Origin: Algoriphagus sp. PAP.12
Lineage (GTDB): Bacteria > Bacteroidota > Bacteroidia > Cytophagales > Cyclobacteriaceae
DNA length: 64,000 nucleotides
Direction of reading: 5' to 3'
Assembly: GCF_026652115.1 (NCBI RefSeq)
Contig: NZ_JAPPSQ010000004.1
Coordinates: 124,001-188,000 of the forward strand
Shown: in pieces, positions 45,037 to 54,559 of the stretch
How the letters are laid out: each line of letters begins with the position of its first letter
Numbering within the stretch: the first letter of the stretch is position 1
Notes under the pieces: generated by a model
Seen by the model: only the letters and a program-made list of their open reading frames with translations
Database searches by the model: none
What the model was told of the DNA's origin: nothing
Position numbers and translations under genes: made by a program

Positions 45037-45906
45037 TTATTTTTTTGCAACAAAAACTTCCAAAGCTGCGCGGATCAAATGGTCCACGGTTTTTTCAGCT
45101 TTTTCATCAAACGTTCCCAAAGGTCGATTAGCCACGATAGCATTTAGGCTTAACATGTCATGCCCAAGTAATTCCCCCATGGCATAGTATCCTGCTGTTT
45201 CCATTTCAAAGTTTGTCAACTCCCTCCCGTTGATTTTCAAACTTGAAAGTCTTTCAATAAACTGATCGAATCGAGGTCTAAGTCTTATTTCTCGACCTTG
45301 AGGCGCATAAAACCCAGGACAGGTCAGAGTCACTCCTTTGACAAATTCACTCCCTAACTTTGACATTAGCAATTGTGATGCATTTGCTTGATAGGGAGAA
45401 AATCCCAACCCCAATTCCTCTTTCACAGCCTTTCCGATTTCTTGAGATCCAGACAATTTTGGGTAATAAGCCATCAAAGAATCCATTCCGATTGCTATCT
45501 CAGATGCTAAAAGAGAACCAATTGGGATACTTCCCTGCATGCTACCAGAAGTACCTAATCTGATGATCTGGAGCCTGGTTTTTTCTTCTTTCTCTTGACG
45601 AGTTTCTAGATCCACATTGACCAGTGCGTCAAGCTCTGTCATGAAAATCTCAATATTATCGGTTCCCATGCCAGTACTCATTACGGTAACTCTCTGACCA
45701 TTTCTCCAGCCAGTATGAGTAACAAATTCTCTTTTGCGAATCTGAAAGTCTATCTGATCGAAATACTGAGAAACCAAAGGAACACGATCAGGATCACCTA
45801 CTGTAAAAACAAGTGAAGCCAGGTGCTCTGGCTTCAAATGTAAATGATAGATGCTTCCATCAGCATTAAGGATCAATTCAGATTCAAGAATTTGCCGCTT
45901 CGCCAT
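45037..45906 (-). CDS. nucleoside phosphorylase (uridine phosphorylase-like)
   Basis: A 289-residue cytoplasmic enzyme of the purine/uridine phosphorylase family (PNP_UDP). FTVGDPDRVPLVSQYF is the phosphate-binding GDPxR motif, VMSTGMGTDNIEIF and RLGTSGSMQGSI are phosphate and ribose contacts, and NFEMETAGYYAMG is the base/ribose signature. It would split nucleosides into base and ribose-1-phosphate. The ATG at 45906 is the family-type start (MAKRQILESELIL); an in-frame extension to 45996 would overlap trhO by over 100 bp. With the chosen start the overlap with trhO is 23 bp, so the two are co-transcribed. Confidence 0.9.
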   Translation of the reverse strand: MAKRQILESELILNADGSIYHLHLKPEHLASLVFTVGDPDRVPLVSQYFDQIDFQIRKREFVTHTGWRNGQRVTVMSTGMGTDNIEIFMTELDALVNVDLETRQEKEEKTRLQIIRLGTSGSMQGSIPIGSLLASEIAIGMDSLMAYYPKLSGSQEIGKAVKEELGLGFSPYQANASQLLMSKLGSEFVKGVTLTCPGFYAPQGREIRLRPRFDQFIERLSSLKINGRELTNFEMETAGYYAMGELLGHDMLSLNAIVANRPLGTFDEKAEKTVDHLIRAALEVFVAKK

Positions 45907-46876
45907 GGAGTTGCTTTTCTTTTTTTGGTGAACGTTGTAAGCCTTTGTAGGGATTATACCCGTTGGATTGCTTTTGGTAATATCCCGTTCCGTCATAAGG
46001 ACGCTTCTCAGGATGTACCTTACACTCAGTAGAACAAGCTCCTTCTAGTTCCCATCCGCACTCCTCACAAACAGCTACGTGAATATTACAGCTTGGATTG
46101 GCACAATTGACCATCCTATCGGAATGAGTTCCACAAACATGACATTTAGAAACCACAGTTGGGTTTACCTTATTCACGTCTACAGCGATTCGATTATCAA
46201 ATACATAGCATTTCCCTTCGAAATCTTCTCCACCTGCTTCCATGCCATATTTAATGATTCCTCCATGTAACTGATACACATCCTCAAATCCTTGCTCCAA
46301 CAAGAATGCAGAAGCTTTTTCACATTTGATCCCTCCAGTACAATAAGTCAGTACCTTCTTATTTTTCAAATGCTCCAACTCTTTCACTTTCTCAGGAAAG
46401 TCTCTAAAGTTGTCGATATCCAAAGTCAAGGCATTTTTGAAATGACCCAACTCATGCTCGTAGTTGGAACGAACATCCAAGATCACCACATCTTCTTCAT
46501 CTTTCAATTTCCTGAAGTCTTCAGGCTCTAGGTGTTTCCCTGTTTTTACATTAGGGTCCAGGTGTCTCAATGAAGAGTGTACAATCTCAGGCTTGTATCT
46601 TACATGAATCTTTGCAAAAGCATGAGTCTCATGCGAATCGATCTTGAATTCAGTTTTTGCAAAACGAGGATCGGAATGAACATAGGCCATGTATTTTTCG
46701 CAATCTTCTTTCAAACCAGAGACAGTCCCATTCAAACCTTCGTCAGAAATGATGATTCGGCCTCTGATATTATTTTCTACACAGAAAAGGTGATGTTGCT
46801 CTCGATACTCTTCAGCGTTTTCAATTTTTGCGTAGCAATAGTACAGAAGTACTTGGTATTCTTTGTTTTTTTCCAT
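45884..46876 (-). CDS. trhO: tRNA uridine(34) hydroxylase TrhO (rhodanese-like)
   Basis: A 330-residue protein. An N-terminal acylphosphatase-like region with IRGRIIISDEGLNGTVSG is followed by a rhodanese domain with the active-site cysteine C179 in TYCTGGIKCEKA. A Cys-rich C-terminal region (C245, C248, C258, C263, C270, C273, C281, C285) probably binds zinc. TrhO makes 5-hydroxyuridine at tRNA position 34, an oxygen-dependent step. A promoter-like sequence lies at 46937-46967, and a 5-bp hairpin (46885-46900) sits 8 nt before the ATG. The stop overlaps the downstream phosphorylase. Confidence 0.93.
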   Translation of the reverse strand: MEKNKEYQVLLYYCYAKIENAEEYREQHHLFCVENNIRGRIIISDEGLNGTVSGLKEDCEKYMAYVHSDPRFAKTEFKIDSHETHAFAKIHVRYKPEIVHSSLRHLDPNVKTGKHLEPEDFRKLKDEEDVVILDVRSNYEHELGHFKNALTLDIDNFRDFPEKVKELEHLKNKKVLTYCTGGIKCEKASAFLLEQGFEDVYQLHGGIIKYGMEAGGEDFEGKCYVFDNRIAVDVNKVNPTVVSKCHVCGTHSDRMVNCANPSCNIHVAVCEECGWELEGACSTECKVHPEKRPYDGTGYYQKQSNGYNPYKGLQRSPKKEKQLHGEAANS

Positions 46877-46936
46877 AACTGAAGCCCTGTTTCGGCAGGG
46901 TGTTTTGGTTTTTTAGATTTAAATATAAACAGCTGG

Positions 46937-46967
46937 CAAATTTACCAGACAAAACTCATTTTTCAAT
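46937..46967 (-). promoter_or_regulatory. Bacteroidota-type promoter of trhO
   Basis: On the minus strand ATTG (3 of 4 matches to TTTG) is followed by a 19-bp spacer and TAAATTTG (46937-46944). Start near 46931 would give a leader of about 55 nt containing the hairpin in front of the ATG. Confidence 0.5.
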
Positions 46968-46999
46968 CTATTGCTTTCCTGATCTTTCTCAGGAAATTC

Positions 47000-47635
47000 T
47001 TATTTCACTTTTGCAGCAGGATTCCCAAATACGGTTTCATTTGCCCCAACCGAACTAATCACTACAGATCCAGCACCTACTCGAGCATTTTTCCCTATAG
47101 TCACACCTGAGACAACGGTTACACCTGATCCGATAAATGCGCCTTCTTCAATTACAACTTCTGAATTGATAATGGATCCTGCACCGATTTGAACGAAATC
47201 ACCAATCTTAGCTTTGTGATCCACGATTGCACCTGTATGAAAAATACAATGCTGCCCCATCTCAACTCCTGCACCTAAAGTCACTTTGGCATTGATGAAA
47301 TTGCCATGACCGATCTGAGCATCTGTAGAAATATATGCCGTATGATGAATCGCATTGATCGGCTGAACTTTTCTTCGGTCGTTCAAAAGTTCTACCAAGA
47401 ATTTCCTGTATTTGTTATCATCTACAGCAACAAACGCTTCGGTTTTCTTGCCTATCAGCTTCAAAAATCCGTCATCTTCTGTATGACCCAGTACCGGAAC
47501 AGTATTGATTTCAGATCCATGAAGATTTTCATCTTCATCAAGAAAGCCATAAACGATCACTTGATTGCTGTTAAAAATTTCCAATGCAGGATGAGCTATA
47601 CCTTTGGCTCCCAGAATAATTACCGGTTTTTCCAT
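47000..47635 (-). CDS. NeuD/PglD-like sugar O- or N-acetyltransferase
   Basis: A 211-residue protein. MEKPVIILGAKGIAHPALEIF is the UDP-sugar- or nucleotide-binding N-terminal Rossmann-like part, and from about 95 a left-handed beta-helix of hexapeptide repeats (IGHGNFINAKVTLGAGVEMG is part of it) forms the acetyl-CoA-binding domain. The catalytic His of such enzymes is probably in HHTAYISTDA or FHTGAIVDH. Members modify sialic-acid-like or bacillosamine-type sugars, but no capsule genes adjoin it, so the substrate is open. The ATG at 47635 is chosen by the promoter at 47657-47688. Confidence 0.86.
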   Translation of the reverse strand: MEKPVIILGAKGIAHPALEIFNSNQVIVYGFLDEDENLHGSEINTVPVLGHTEDDGFLKLIGKKTEAFVAVDDNKYRKFLVELLNDRRKVQPINAIHHTAYISTDAQIGHGNFINAKVTLGAGVEMGQHCIFHTGAIVDHKAKIGDFVQIGAGSIINSEVVIEEGAFIGSGVTVVSGVTIGKNARVGAGSVVISSVGANETVFGNPAAKVK

Positions 47636-47656
47636 AATGTTTTTTGATTCGGAGTG

Positions 47657-47688
47657 CAAAATTACGGGAATATATGCGCATACCCAAA
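47657..47688 (-). promoter_or_regulatory. Bacteroidota-type promoter of the acetyltransferase gene
   Basis: On the minus strand TTTG (47685-47688), a 20-bp spacer and TAATTTTG (47657-47664) match the consensus fully. The start would be near 47651, leaving a leader of about 15 nt before the ATG at 47635. Confidence 0.65.
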
Positions 47689-47690
47689 CA

Positions 47691-48990
47691 TCATTTGTTT
47701 TCGCTACGAATCAAGCTTTGAGCAACTTTACAGGAAAGACATTTCTTAGGAGTACAATAGTTTCGATAGTGACTAATCATTCCTTGTGTATCGAAAGAGT
47801 TCTGAGGCTTCCAACCGGATTCAAAAAATTTGCGGACGATAAAATTACTTTCAGCCGGCACCTCTTGTAGAAGATCAAAGCACCTTTCTTGCCATTTTGA
47901 ATTTTGAAAATACCGCCCATAAGCAAACCAAATTGGAATGACATAATTAATGATCAACAAATTTAAAACCTGCTCAGAAATGCCTTTTGATACTTTTCTG
48001 GTGGATTCGCTTCCAAAGCGAATAGTGGTACTCCCAATATTCCGAAGGCTTGACCTGAAGTAACTTTTTAAATGCTGAAAAATCTCTACTTTCTTCTATT
48101 ACGCTTCCCAATAGGCTGGGTGCCTGAGAAAGGATTGATGCTAGCTGAGCGATCCTTATGGTTAGGAAATTACTGGGTCTTGCCCCCATGAAATTCCAAT
48201 AGCTTCTACTCAGTTTTTGATTCCATTGATGTTTCTTTTGATAAAACTGATATTCAGATTTAAGAAAATGAACATAAGGTTCATCACTTTGATCAGGTAG
48301 TAGCCCGGCAGCTCCAAACAAGATTGCCTCTAAGATGGGAAGCTGATTTCGGTATTTCAAAAGAATCTTATAGGGAACCAAGGATGCCAACTCTTTCATA
48401 GATTCAGCATTTAGCTTGAATCCGAATGAAACAAAAAGCCATCGGTAAGCCGTTTCTTCCCAATCATTATTGGTCTGCTTAAAAATCTCCAGAACCAAAT
48501 TGGATTTTTCTTGAAGCCTTTCGACCAATGCTTTTTCCAAGGCAGAAAACCTAATAATGTCAGGAACTTGGCCTACAGCATGTGAACAGGGCAAATCTTC
48601 ATTAAAGTCTAAAAGTTGCTCATAGCGTCTCCATATTTCTAAAAAAATCCTTCCGTCCAGTTCTAAGGTTGGCATTTCAGTTTCATCATTTCTGAGGACT
48701 TTTTTATCATTTTTCCAGACCACATGGAGAATGACAGAATTATAAGCTGGATCGCTGAAATGTGCATGCTGCTTCCATTCTGAGGCAAACTTATGAACCT
48801 CTACATGGCCATGAAAAATGACTCCATCCACCTCAATCATTGCTTCTCGAAAATCCGGGCCTTCTGTCAAATTATGGAATCCAACTTTGATGATTTGGAC
48901 TTTTTGTCCATCTGAAGTGAGTAAGTCCTTTTTATCAAAATATTGATACTTCCACACTAGCTGTAAAAAATCTTCTCTAAAATTCATCAA
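47691..48990 (-). pseudogene. DUF2851 family gene split by a one-base frameshift
   Basis: The first frame (start 48990) reads 324 family-like residues up to EYWEYHYS and then leaves the family sequence, stopping at 47974 after 14 more. The other frame continues in register with FGSESTRKVSKGISEQV, LIINYVIPIWFAYGR and the family C-terminus with the YCTPKKCLSC cysteine cluster, stopping at 47691. Joining the frames near 48017-48022 by removing one base gives about 432 residues, the usual DUF2851 length. There is no slippery heptamer at the junction, so I read this as a frameshift mutation or a sequencing error. DUF2851 function is unknown. Confidence 0.8.
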
Positions 48991-49053
48991 AAAACTAATT
49001 GTTTATCAATTAATCTAATGATTTAATTAATCAATTTCAAAAGATTTCAATCC

Positions 49054-49090
49054 ATAAAAAAAGCCGCATCCTAATCATAGGACACGGCTT
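49054..49090 (-). terminator. Rho-independent terminator of the SusCD operon
   Basis: On the minus strand AAGCCGTGTCCTA (49078-49090) pairs over 13 bp, with two G.T wobbles, with TAGGATGCGGCTT (49061-49073) around a TGAT loop, and runs into seven T. It lies 24 bp after the susD-like stop. Confidence 0.9.
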
Positions 49091-49113
49091 TCACCATCTA
49101 TCTAAACTATATT

Positions 49114-50703
49114 TTATTTAGCCCAGAACAACTTATTTGTCAAAACGTCTTCCGATTGAACGGCAGCATAGTTTGTAGAATTGTAAGTTGCTTCAGCTCC
49201 AGGATAAACCCATCTATAAGGAGGCTGGCTTTGCTGGTTGGACTGATCTGTCCAAAATTCTAGATCTACTAGATTCAATCTTCTCAATTCAGCCCAGTTT
49301 TCATTAGGCTGAATTACGTTGAAGTGCAACCATTTTTGCTCAGCGATCAACTTTAGCTTTTCTTCAGTAGAAGAGGCGGCCGCCCAAGAAACTTCTCCCT
49401 GAGCCAAGTAGGCATCTACATCCGCACTTGTAGGCACGACAGGTGCTGGAGAGTCTCCGTTGTTAGAGATACTTCTTAAATACTGATAGAAATCAACAGA
49501 AGCTTCAACCCCAGCCTCATAAGAAGCCTGAGCCATCGCGTCTTGACCATTTTTTAGGTAGTATTCAGCTGCTAGAAAATGAACCTCTGGGGCAGAGATG
49601 ATAATCCCTGGGAAATTCTGGTTTCTGGACAATGTCGATCTATTATAGATCGTCAAAGTATTAGAGTTGACCAACTCATTCTGATCAGAAGCATTCATCA
49701 ATGGATCCAAACCTAAGTATTCTCCCGGTGCTGCTTCAGTTCCTGGCTCAAACACATAAGTCAAACGTGGGTCTTCGTTATCAAGCATATGCTCTAAAAT
49801 AGTCTTACCCGCCAAGTTTCCACTCCAATCTTCCAATCCACTCTGGAAAGAAGTGGCCTGCATAGCAGTACCTATCGTATAACCATCCCAAGCAATGAAA
49901 TCCTCATTGGAAGTCACTACAGGGTAGGTACTTGGATTAGAAAGAATATCATTGATTTCAGAAGTGGCGCGTCCAGTGAATGCACTAGATCCACTCACAC
50001 GAGTCAACATTCGAAGTCGTAAGGAGTTGATGTACATTTTCCAAAGATCCAAATCACCATTATTGATGAGATCCTGGGCTCTAAATTCAGTCAAAACACC
50101 ATTACTAACAGTCAAATTATTCATCTCATCAGCCATCATTGCCAATTCATCCAGCATCATGGTATAGAGCGTCTCTGCATCATCATAAGGAGCATACGAA
50201 TTTTCATAATCTCCGCCATTTTGACTTAGCATCCCAGCTTGAGTGAAAGGAATATCACCGTGAAGGTCTATCTCTCTTTGTGCCTGATCATACAGGAATG
50301 TTTTTGCAGCAATCATGTAGATTTTCTGGTCAGCTTTGGCAGCATCAGAAAGTCCATCATAAATTTTTTCTATCTCTCTGTATTGTGCAAGAGTCTGATA
50401 AAATGCATTCCAACGATCACCAATAGCAGCGGAACCCGGAACATATTGGTTCTCACCATTGACCCAGCCAATAGCTTGAGTATATCGGTTATTGGTAATT
50501 CGGTGAATGATGAAGTAATCATTATACGAAGGAAGCACATAGTTTCTATTCGTATAGATCATACCGGTAAACTGCTTTCCTACGGTAGTCTCTGCAACTT
50601 TTGAAGGATCTGTATAGTTATCAGCAAAGTCCGATTCTGTACAGCTTGCAAAAGAAGCTACTACAATTGCACCTATATATAAACTTTTAAATTTCATTTT
50701 CAT
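49114..50703 (-). CDS. SusD/RagB family nutrient-binding outer-membrane lipoprotein
   Basis: A 529-residue lipoprotein with the Cys in ASFASCTESD. TPR-like helices typical of SusD are present, for example MYINSLRLRMLTRVSG and the C-terminal AEQKWLHFNVIQPNENWAELRRLNL; the sequence resembles the SusD-like_2 subgroup. Such proteins sit on the outer face as the lid of a SusC pore and bind the nutrient. It is 22 bp downstream of susC. No glycoside hydrolases, sulfatases, anti-sigma factor or hybrid regulators surround the pair, so the substrate class is open. Confidence 0.93.
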   Translation of the reverse strand: MKMKFKSLYIGAIVVASFASCTESDFADNYTDPSKVAETTVGKQFTGMIYTNRNYVLPSYNDYFIIHRITNNRYTQAIGWVNGENQYVPGSAAIGDRWNAFYQTLAQYREIEKIYDGLSDAAKADQKIYMIAAKTFLYDQAQREIDLHGDIPFTQAGMLSQNGGDYENSYAPYDDAETLYTMMLDELAMMADEMNNLTVSNGVLTEFRAQDLINNGDLDLWKMYINSLRLRMLTRVSGSSAFTGRATSEINDILSNPSTYPVVTSNEDFIAWDGYTIGTAMQATSFQSGLEDWSGNLAGKTILEHMLDNEDPRLTYVFEPGTEAAPGEYLGLDPLMNASDQNELVNSNTLTIYNRSTLSRNQNFPGIIISAPEVHFLAAEYYLKNGQDAMAQASYEAGVEASVDFYQYLRSISNNGDSPAPVVPTSADVDAYLAQGEVSWAAASSTEEKLKLIAEQKWLHFNVIQPNENWAELRRLNLVDLEFWTDQSNQQSQPPYRWVYPGAEATYNSTNYAAVQSEDVLTNKLFWAK

Positions 50704-50725
50704 TTTGGATTAAATGGGGCCTAAA

Positions 50726-53700
50726 TTAAAATTTAGCTCTTAGCATAAAACCAATGGTTCTGGTAGCAGGGTTGGTACCTGCACTAGTGATTGTCTGAGT
50801 CCAGTTAGATCCAGCGGTCAATACTTCAGGATCTAGATCCTTGATATTTCTATATAGGAAGAACAAGTTTCTACCAAATACCGAAACATTTATGTTGCTA
50901 GCACCAATTCTTTGAGCGAAACTCTTTGGCAATGAATAGCCAAAAGAAAGCTCTCTCATTTTCAAATAAGTATTATCCTGGATATACAACTCATATCTGG
51001 ACTGGCCATACTGTGGACCTCCCCAGTTGTAAGTATTCCAATAATATGTAGCTTGAGAAATCACATTGGTATTTGGCTGACCATCTGCAGTCACACCATC
51101 CATCAACATACCATCGTGGAATACTTTCTCACCATTTGGTCCAGCTGCAGTGGAATGGTCTACTTGTACACCTTTGCCATCTGCATTTAGATAATATGCC
51201 AGACCTCCAGTCTCTTCATTTCTATACTTGGTACTTTCTTCAGTCAAACCACGGCTTGTCATCCAATTGATACCAGTAGGCATTACTGACCCTCCGATTT
51301 GGAAGTCCATCATAGCAGAGAATGTGAAATTTTTGTAGGATAGATTGTTCATCAAACCACCTACTGCGTCAGGATTATAGTTTCCTACTCTTTTCCAGTT
51401 GTTCGCATCGATTTTATACAAACCATTTGGCTGCACAATGTTGTTTCCATTTGCATCCGTTTCGATTGGTCTTGCATACAGGTCACCCATTGGACGACCT
51501 ACTACTGATCTCAGCTGAGCAGCATTGCCATCATAGTCTGCGTGAAGTAGCTCTGTAGAGTTATTGGCCAATTTCTCAACGGTATTGATATTTCTAGCCA
51601 AGTTCAAAGTTGCATCCCAGAAGAAACTACCTCTTTGCATGATAGTCGCGTTCAATGCCAATTCTACCCCTTTATTTCTCAAGGTACCGATATTGGTCAA
51701 CACCGTATTTGCACCACTAGTAGCCGGTATGGTCAAAGGAAGAATCTGGTCACGGATCTGAGCATTGTAGTAAGATAAATCTAGCCCCAATTTGTTGTTG
51801 AAGAATCTAGCATCCAAACCAATTTCAAATTCATGCTTTTGCTCTGGTTTGATTCCATCATTTCCAAAAGATGAAGGCAACACGGTATACAATGTTCCGT
51901 CCAATGTATTTTGGTTATAAGCGATATTTGCCGCATATAGAGGAGGATAGTTACCTACGATACCCCAAGATCCTCTCAATTTGGTGAAAGTGATAAATTG
52001 AGGCAACTCTACCATTTCAGAAATTGCCAAACTGGTATTAAAGGAAGGATAGACAAAAGCATTGTTTTCCGGGTTCATGGTAGACGTACGGTCTCTACGG
52101 ATCGTACCTTCTAAAAACCAGAATCCTTTATAGTCAAGGTTTGCAGTACCTACCAATGCATCAATTACACGATTTGTTCTGTTGGAATTACTGACCACTT
52201 GCTGATTGGAAGCCACCAAATCAAACAAGTTTTCACTACTCAACCCACCATTGGTTCTAGTAAATAGTCCTCTTTTGGTTTCTTTAGTACCTGTGTACCC
52301 TGCCATTGCACTGAAAGACACATCTTCTGAAAAGCTTTTGGTATAGGTCAAGAACAAATCACCATACAAAATATTGAATGTTTCATTGTTCATACTGAAC
52401 ATCCCTGAGTTACCAAATGCCAATGGTCTTTCAGTTGCTCTTTTGTCTTCTGAATATCTGTTTGTGAAATCAGTCGAAATTCTAGCTCTGAAAGACAAGT
52501 CGTCAGTGATTTTATAGGTATTGGTCAATACACTGATCACACGATTCGAAGTTTCATTCAAGTTATGCTTGTTTACTCTCCAAACATAGTCACCAATATC
52601 ACCCATAAAACCATTGTAAATGATGTTTTCATCTGGAGTCAAACTTTGACCATTCCCAGTCACAAATCTATAGCCACGGCTTGTCTGGTATTTGTCTAAG
52701 TACCATGCTCCATTGTCAAATCGAGACATCATCCCGCTGAAGTTGTTAATCATACGGTCAATGGAATAAGGACGGTTCTTCGTGTTTTGATTGATATAAT
52801 TCACCATCACATCAGTCTTCCATTTTTTAGTGATTCTGAAGGTGGCGTTTAAGTTGGCTATGTTTTTATCATTTTTAGAGTTCAAACTCAAAGCCTCATT
52901 ATCCTGACGAGTCAAAGAGAATCTGAAATCAGAAAATTCAGAATTGTTTGCAACCGCTACGTTGATAGAAGAACTTAGCGGATTATTAAACAAAGCAGCA
53001 TAGTTATCTTTCTGAGCAACATACGGTCTGATTTGACCATCCCATGCCATGGTAGGCTGTCCATCAAACTCCGGCCCAAAGTTGATAGTTGTATTTGCCA
53101 ACCCTCTGGAGCCATCAGGGTAAGTGATAAAACCATCATCCTGCTGACCTAAGTCAGATACATGGATAGGCGCACCAGGACCTCTTACATTTTGGTAGCG
53201 AGGAAGGTAAGCGATTTCATCCCTTGCTACATTAGCACTGAAGTCTACACTGAACCCTTTTTTACCAGAATTTCCCTTTTTGGTAGTGATCAAAACGACA
53301 CCATTTACCGCCTCAGATCCATACAAAGCGGCAGCAGATGCACCTTTCAAGATGGAAATATTTGCAATATCTTCTGGGTTGATGTCCAATAGACCATTCC
53401 CTCTTAGTCGCTGATCACCCCAATAATTACTATTAGAAACGTTTTCATTTCTAATAGGCACACCATCCATAATAATTAATGGCTGAGTATTACCTGTAAT
53501 TGAATTCAGACCACGGATTGTGATATTTACTGCTGAAGTAGCACCACCAGCACCAGACTGAATTCTTACACCTGGAGCCTTACCATAAAGTGCAGTAGCC
53601 ACGTTTGGGGTACCCACTTTGATCAACTCGTCAGCTTTGATTGTAGTAGTTGCATAACCTAATTTCTTTTGGTCTTTTTCCATACCAAAAGCAGAAACCA

Positions 53701-54115
53701 CAAATTCATCCAAATCTGAAGCTTGCTCTGACAAGGTCACATCAATGATGGTCCTAGTACCTACTACAATCGATTGCGGTTCAAATCCAAGATATGAGAA
53801 TACAAGAGTAGCACCCTCTGGAGCCTCAATAGAATAATTACCATCTACATCAGTAACGGTACCTTTGGTGGTTCCTTGGATGGTTACGGTAGCACCTGGC
53901 AAAGGCAAGTCATTGGAATCTTTGACGGTTCCTTTGACCACAACATCTGCTTGCTTTTCATCTGATACCTCAATAACAGGCGAAAGATTGGCCGGCACAA
54001 GTGATGCCTCAGCCTGAAACATAGTCCCCATAAAGAGACCCGGAAGTAATAGTAAACTGGTCTTACTTCCATTAAGAAGCTTTGGCTTCCATGGTTTGTG
54101 TAAATTTTTCTTCAT
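50726..54115 (-). CDS. SusC/RagA family TonB-linked outer-membrane transporter
   Basis: An 1129-residue outer-membrane protein. After the signal, a carboxypeptidase-regulatory-like domain (about 58-135: VKGTVKDSNDLPLPGATVTIQ, TVTDVDGNYSI) leads to a TonB-box-like DLDEFVVSAFGM, and the SusC plug (ATALYGKAPGVRI, NITIRGLNSITGNTQPLIIMDGVPI, ISILKGASAAALYGSEAVNGVVLITTKKG) precedes a beta-barrel that ends in GFMLRAKF with a terminal Phe. With the SusD-like protein it imports an oligomeric nutrient, energised by TonB. It is the first gene of a two-gene operon. Confidence 0.95.
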   Translation of the reverse strand: MKKNLHKPWKPKLLNGSKTSLLLLPGLFMGTMFQAEASLVPANLSPVIEVSDEKQADVVVKGTVKDSNDLPLPGATVTIQGTTKGTVTDVDGNYSIEAPEGATLVFSYLGFEPQSIVVGTRTIIDVTLSEQASDLDEFVVSAFGMEKDQKKLGYATTTIKADELIKVGTPNVATALYGKAPGVRIQSGAGGATSAVNITIRGLNSITGNTQPLIIMDGVPIRNENVSNSNYWGDQRLRGNGLLDINPEDIANISILKGASAAALYGSEAVNGVVLITTKKGNSGKKGFSVDFSANVARDEIAYLPRYQNVRGPGAPIHVSDLGQQDDGFITYPDGSRGLANTTINFGPEFDGQPTMAWDGQIRPYVAQKDNYAALFNNPLSSSINVAVANNSEFSDFRFSLTRQDNEALSLNSKNDKNIANLNATFRITKKWKTDVMVNYINQNTKNRPYSIDRMINNFSGMMSRFDNGAWYLDKYQTSRGYRFVTGNGQSLTPDENIIYNGFMGDIGDYVWRVNKHNLNETSNRVISVLTNTYKITDDLSFRARISTDFTNRYSEDKRATERPLAFGNSGMFSMNNETFNILYGDLFLTYTKSFSEDVSFSAMAGYTGTKETKRGLFTRTNGGLSSENLFDLVASNQQVVSNSNRTNRVIDALVGTANLDYKGFWFLEGTIRRDRTSTMNPENNAFVYPSFNTSLAISEMVELPQFITFTKLRGSWGIVGNYPPLYAANIAYNQNTLDGTLYTVLPSSFGNDGIKPEQKHEFEIGLDARFFNNKLGLDLSYYNAQIRDQILPLTIPATSGANTVLTNIGTLRNKGVELALNATIMQRGSFFWDATLNLARNINTVEKLANNSTELLHADYDGNAAQLRSVVGRPMGDLYARPIETDANGNNIVQPNGLYKIDANNWKRVGNYNPDAVGGLMNNLSYKNFTFSAMMDFQIGGSVMPTGINWMTSRGLTEESTKYRNEETGGLAYYLNADGKGVQVDHSTAAGPNGEKVFHDGMLMDGVTADGQPNTNVISQATYYWNTYNWGGPQYGQSRYELYIQDNTYLKMRELSFGYSLPKSFAQRIGASNINVSVFGRNLFFLYRNIKDLDPEVLTAGSNWTQTITSAGTNPATRTIGFMLRAKF

Positions 54116-54559
54116 TGCTGATGGGTTTTTACTTTTTTGGTCTTTGGGTCATTTAACTTTTAATGAAATAGGTTTTAAAAATGCACTAGATCAGATTAAA
54201 TTTTCTAGAACAATAGCCCTAAACAATATCATTTTTTTAATTAATCAAATACCAGAAAAGTAAAATTTTTTATTAAGTATTAAACCTTTGATTAAAAAAA
54301 CAATTCTAAGTGTCTGATTATCAAGAGTATTTAGGGCGAAAAGCCTAATTAGAATTTCGCAATCGATTTCGAAAATTTTTTTATAGAAAATGTGATTTTG
54401 AATGTAATGTTCAAAAAATCAGATCAAATGAGACCAAACATCACTCTTGATTAATTTCTTAGGCAGAAAATAAAAATGTTCAAAACCGCACAAAATCAAC
54501 GGATTGAGAATTTGAAATTTCCGAAAAACTAGAATTTCTTTTTCTGTTAAACCTGTCTT
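54116..54559. other. non-coding region upstream of the susC gene
   Basis: A 444-bp AT-rich gap holding no recognisable gene. It should contain the SusCD promoter, but I see no clear TTTG/TAnnTTTG pair on the minus strand. Visible repeats are TAATCAAA/TTTGATTA (54241-54248 with 54287-54294) and two direct copies of ATGTTCAAAA (54407-54416 and 54476-54485), which could be regulator sites. Confidence 0.5.

Noticed and set aside
45907..45996. A 30-codon N-terminal extension of the nucleoside phosphorylase.
   Set aside because: The extension overlaps trhO extensively and is not family-like; the ATG at 45906 gives the expected start.
47691..47960. A stand-alone 89-residue cysteine-containing protein.
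   Set aside because: Its sequence is the C-terminus of the DUF2851 family and the frame is open upstream with matching family residues, so it is the second half of a frameshifted gene.
47974..48030. Programmed ribosomal frameshifting in the DUF2851 gene.
   Set aside because: No slippery heptamer or downstream pseudoknot is apparent at the junction; mutation or sequencing error is simpler.
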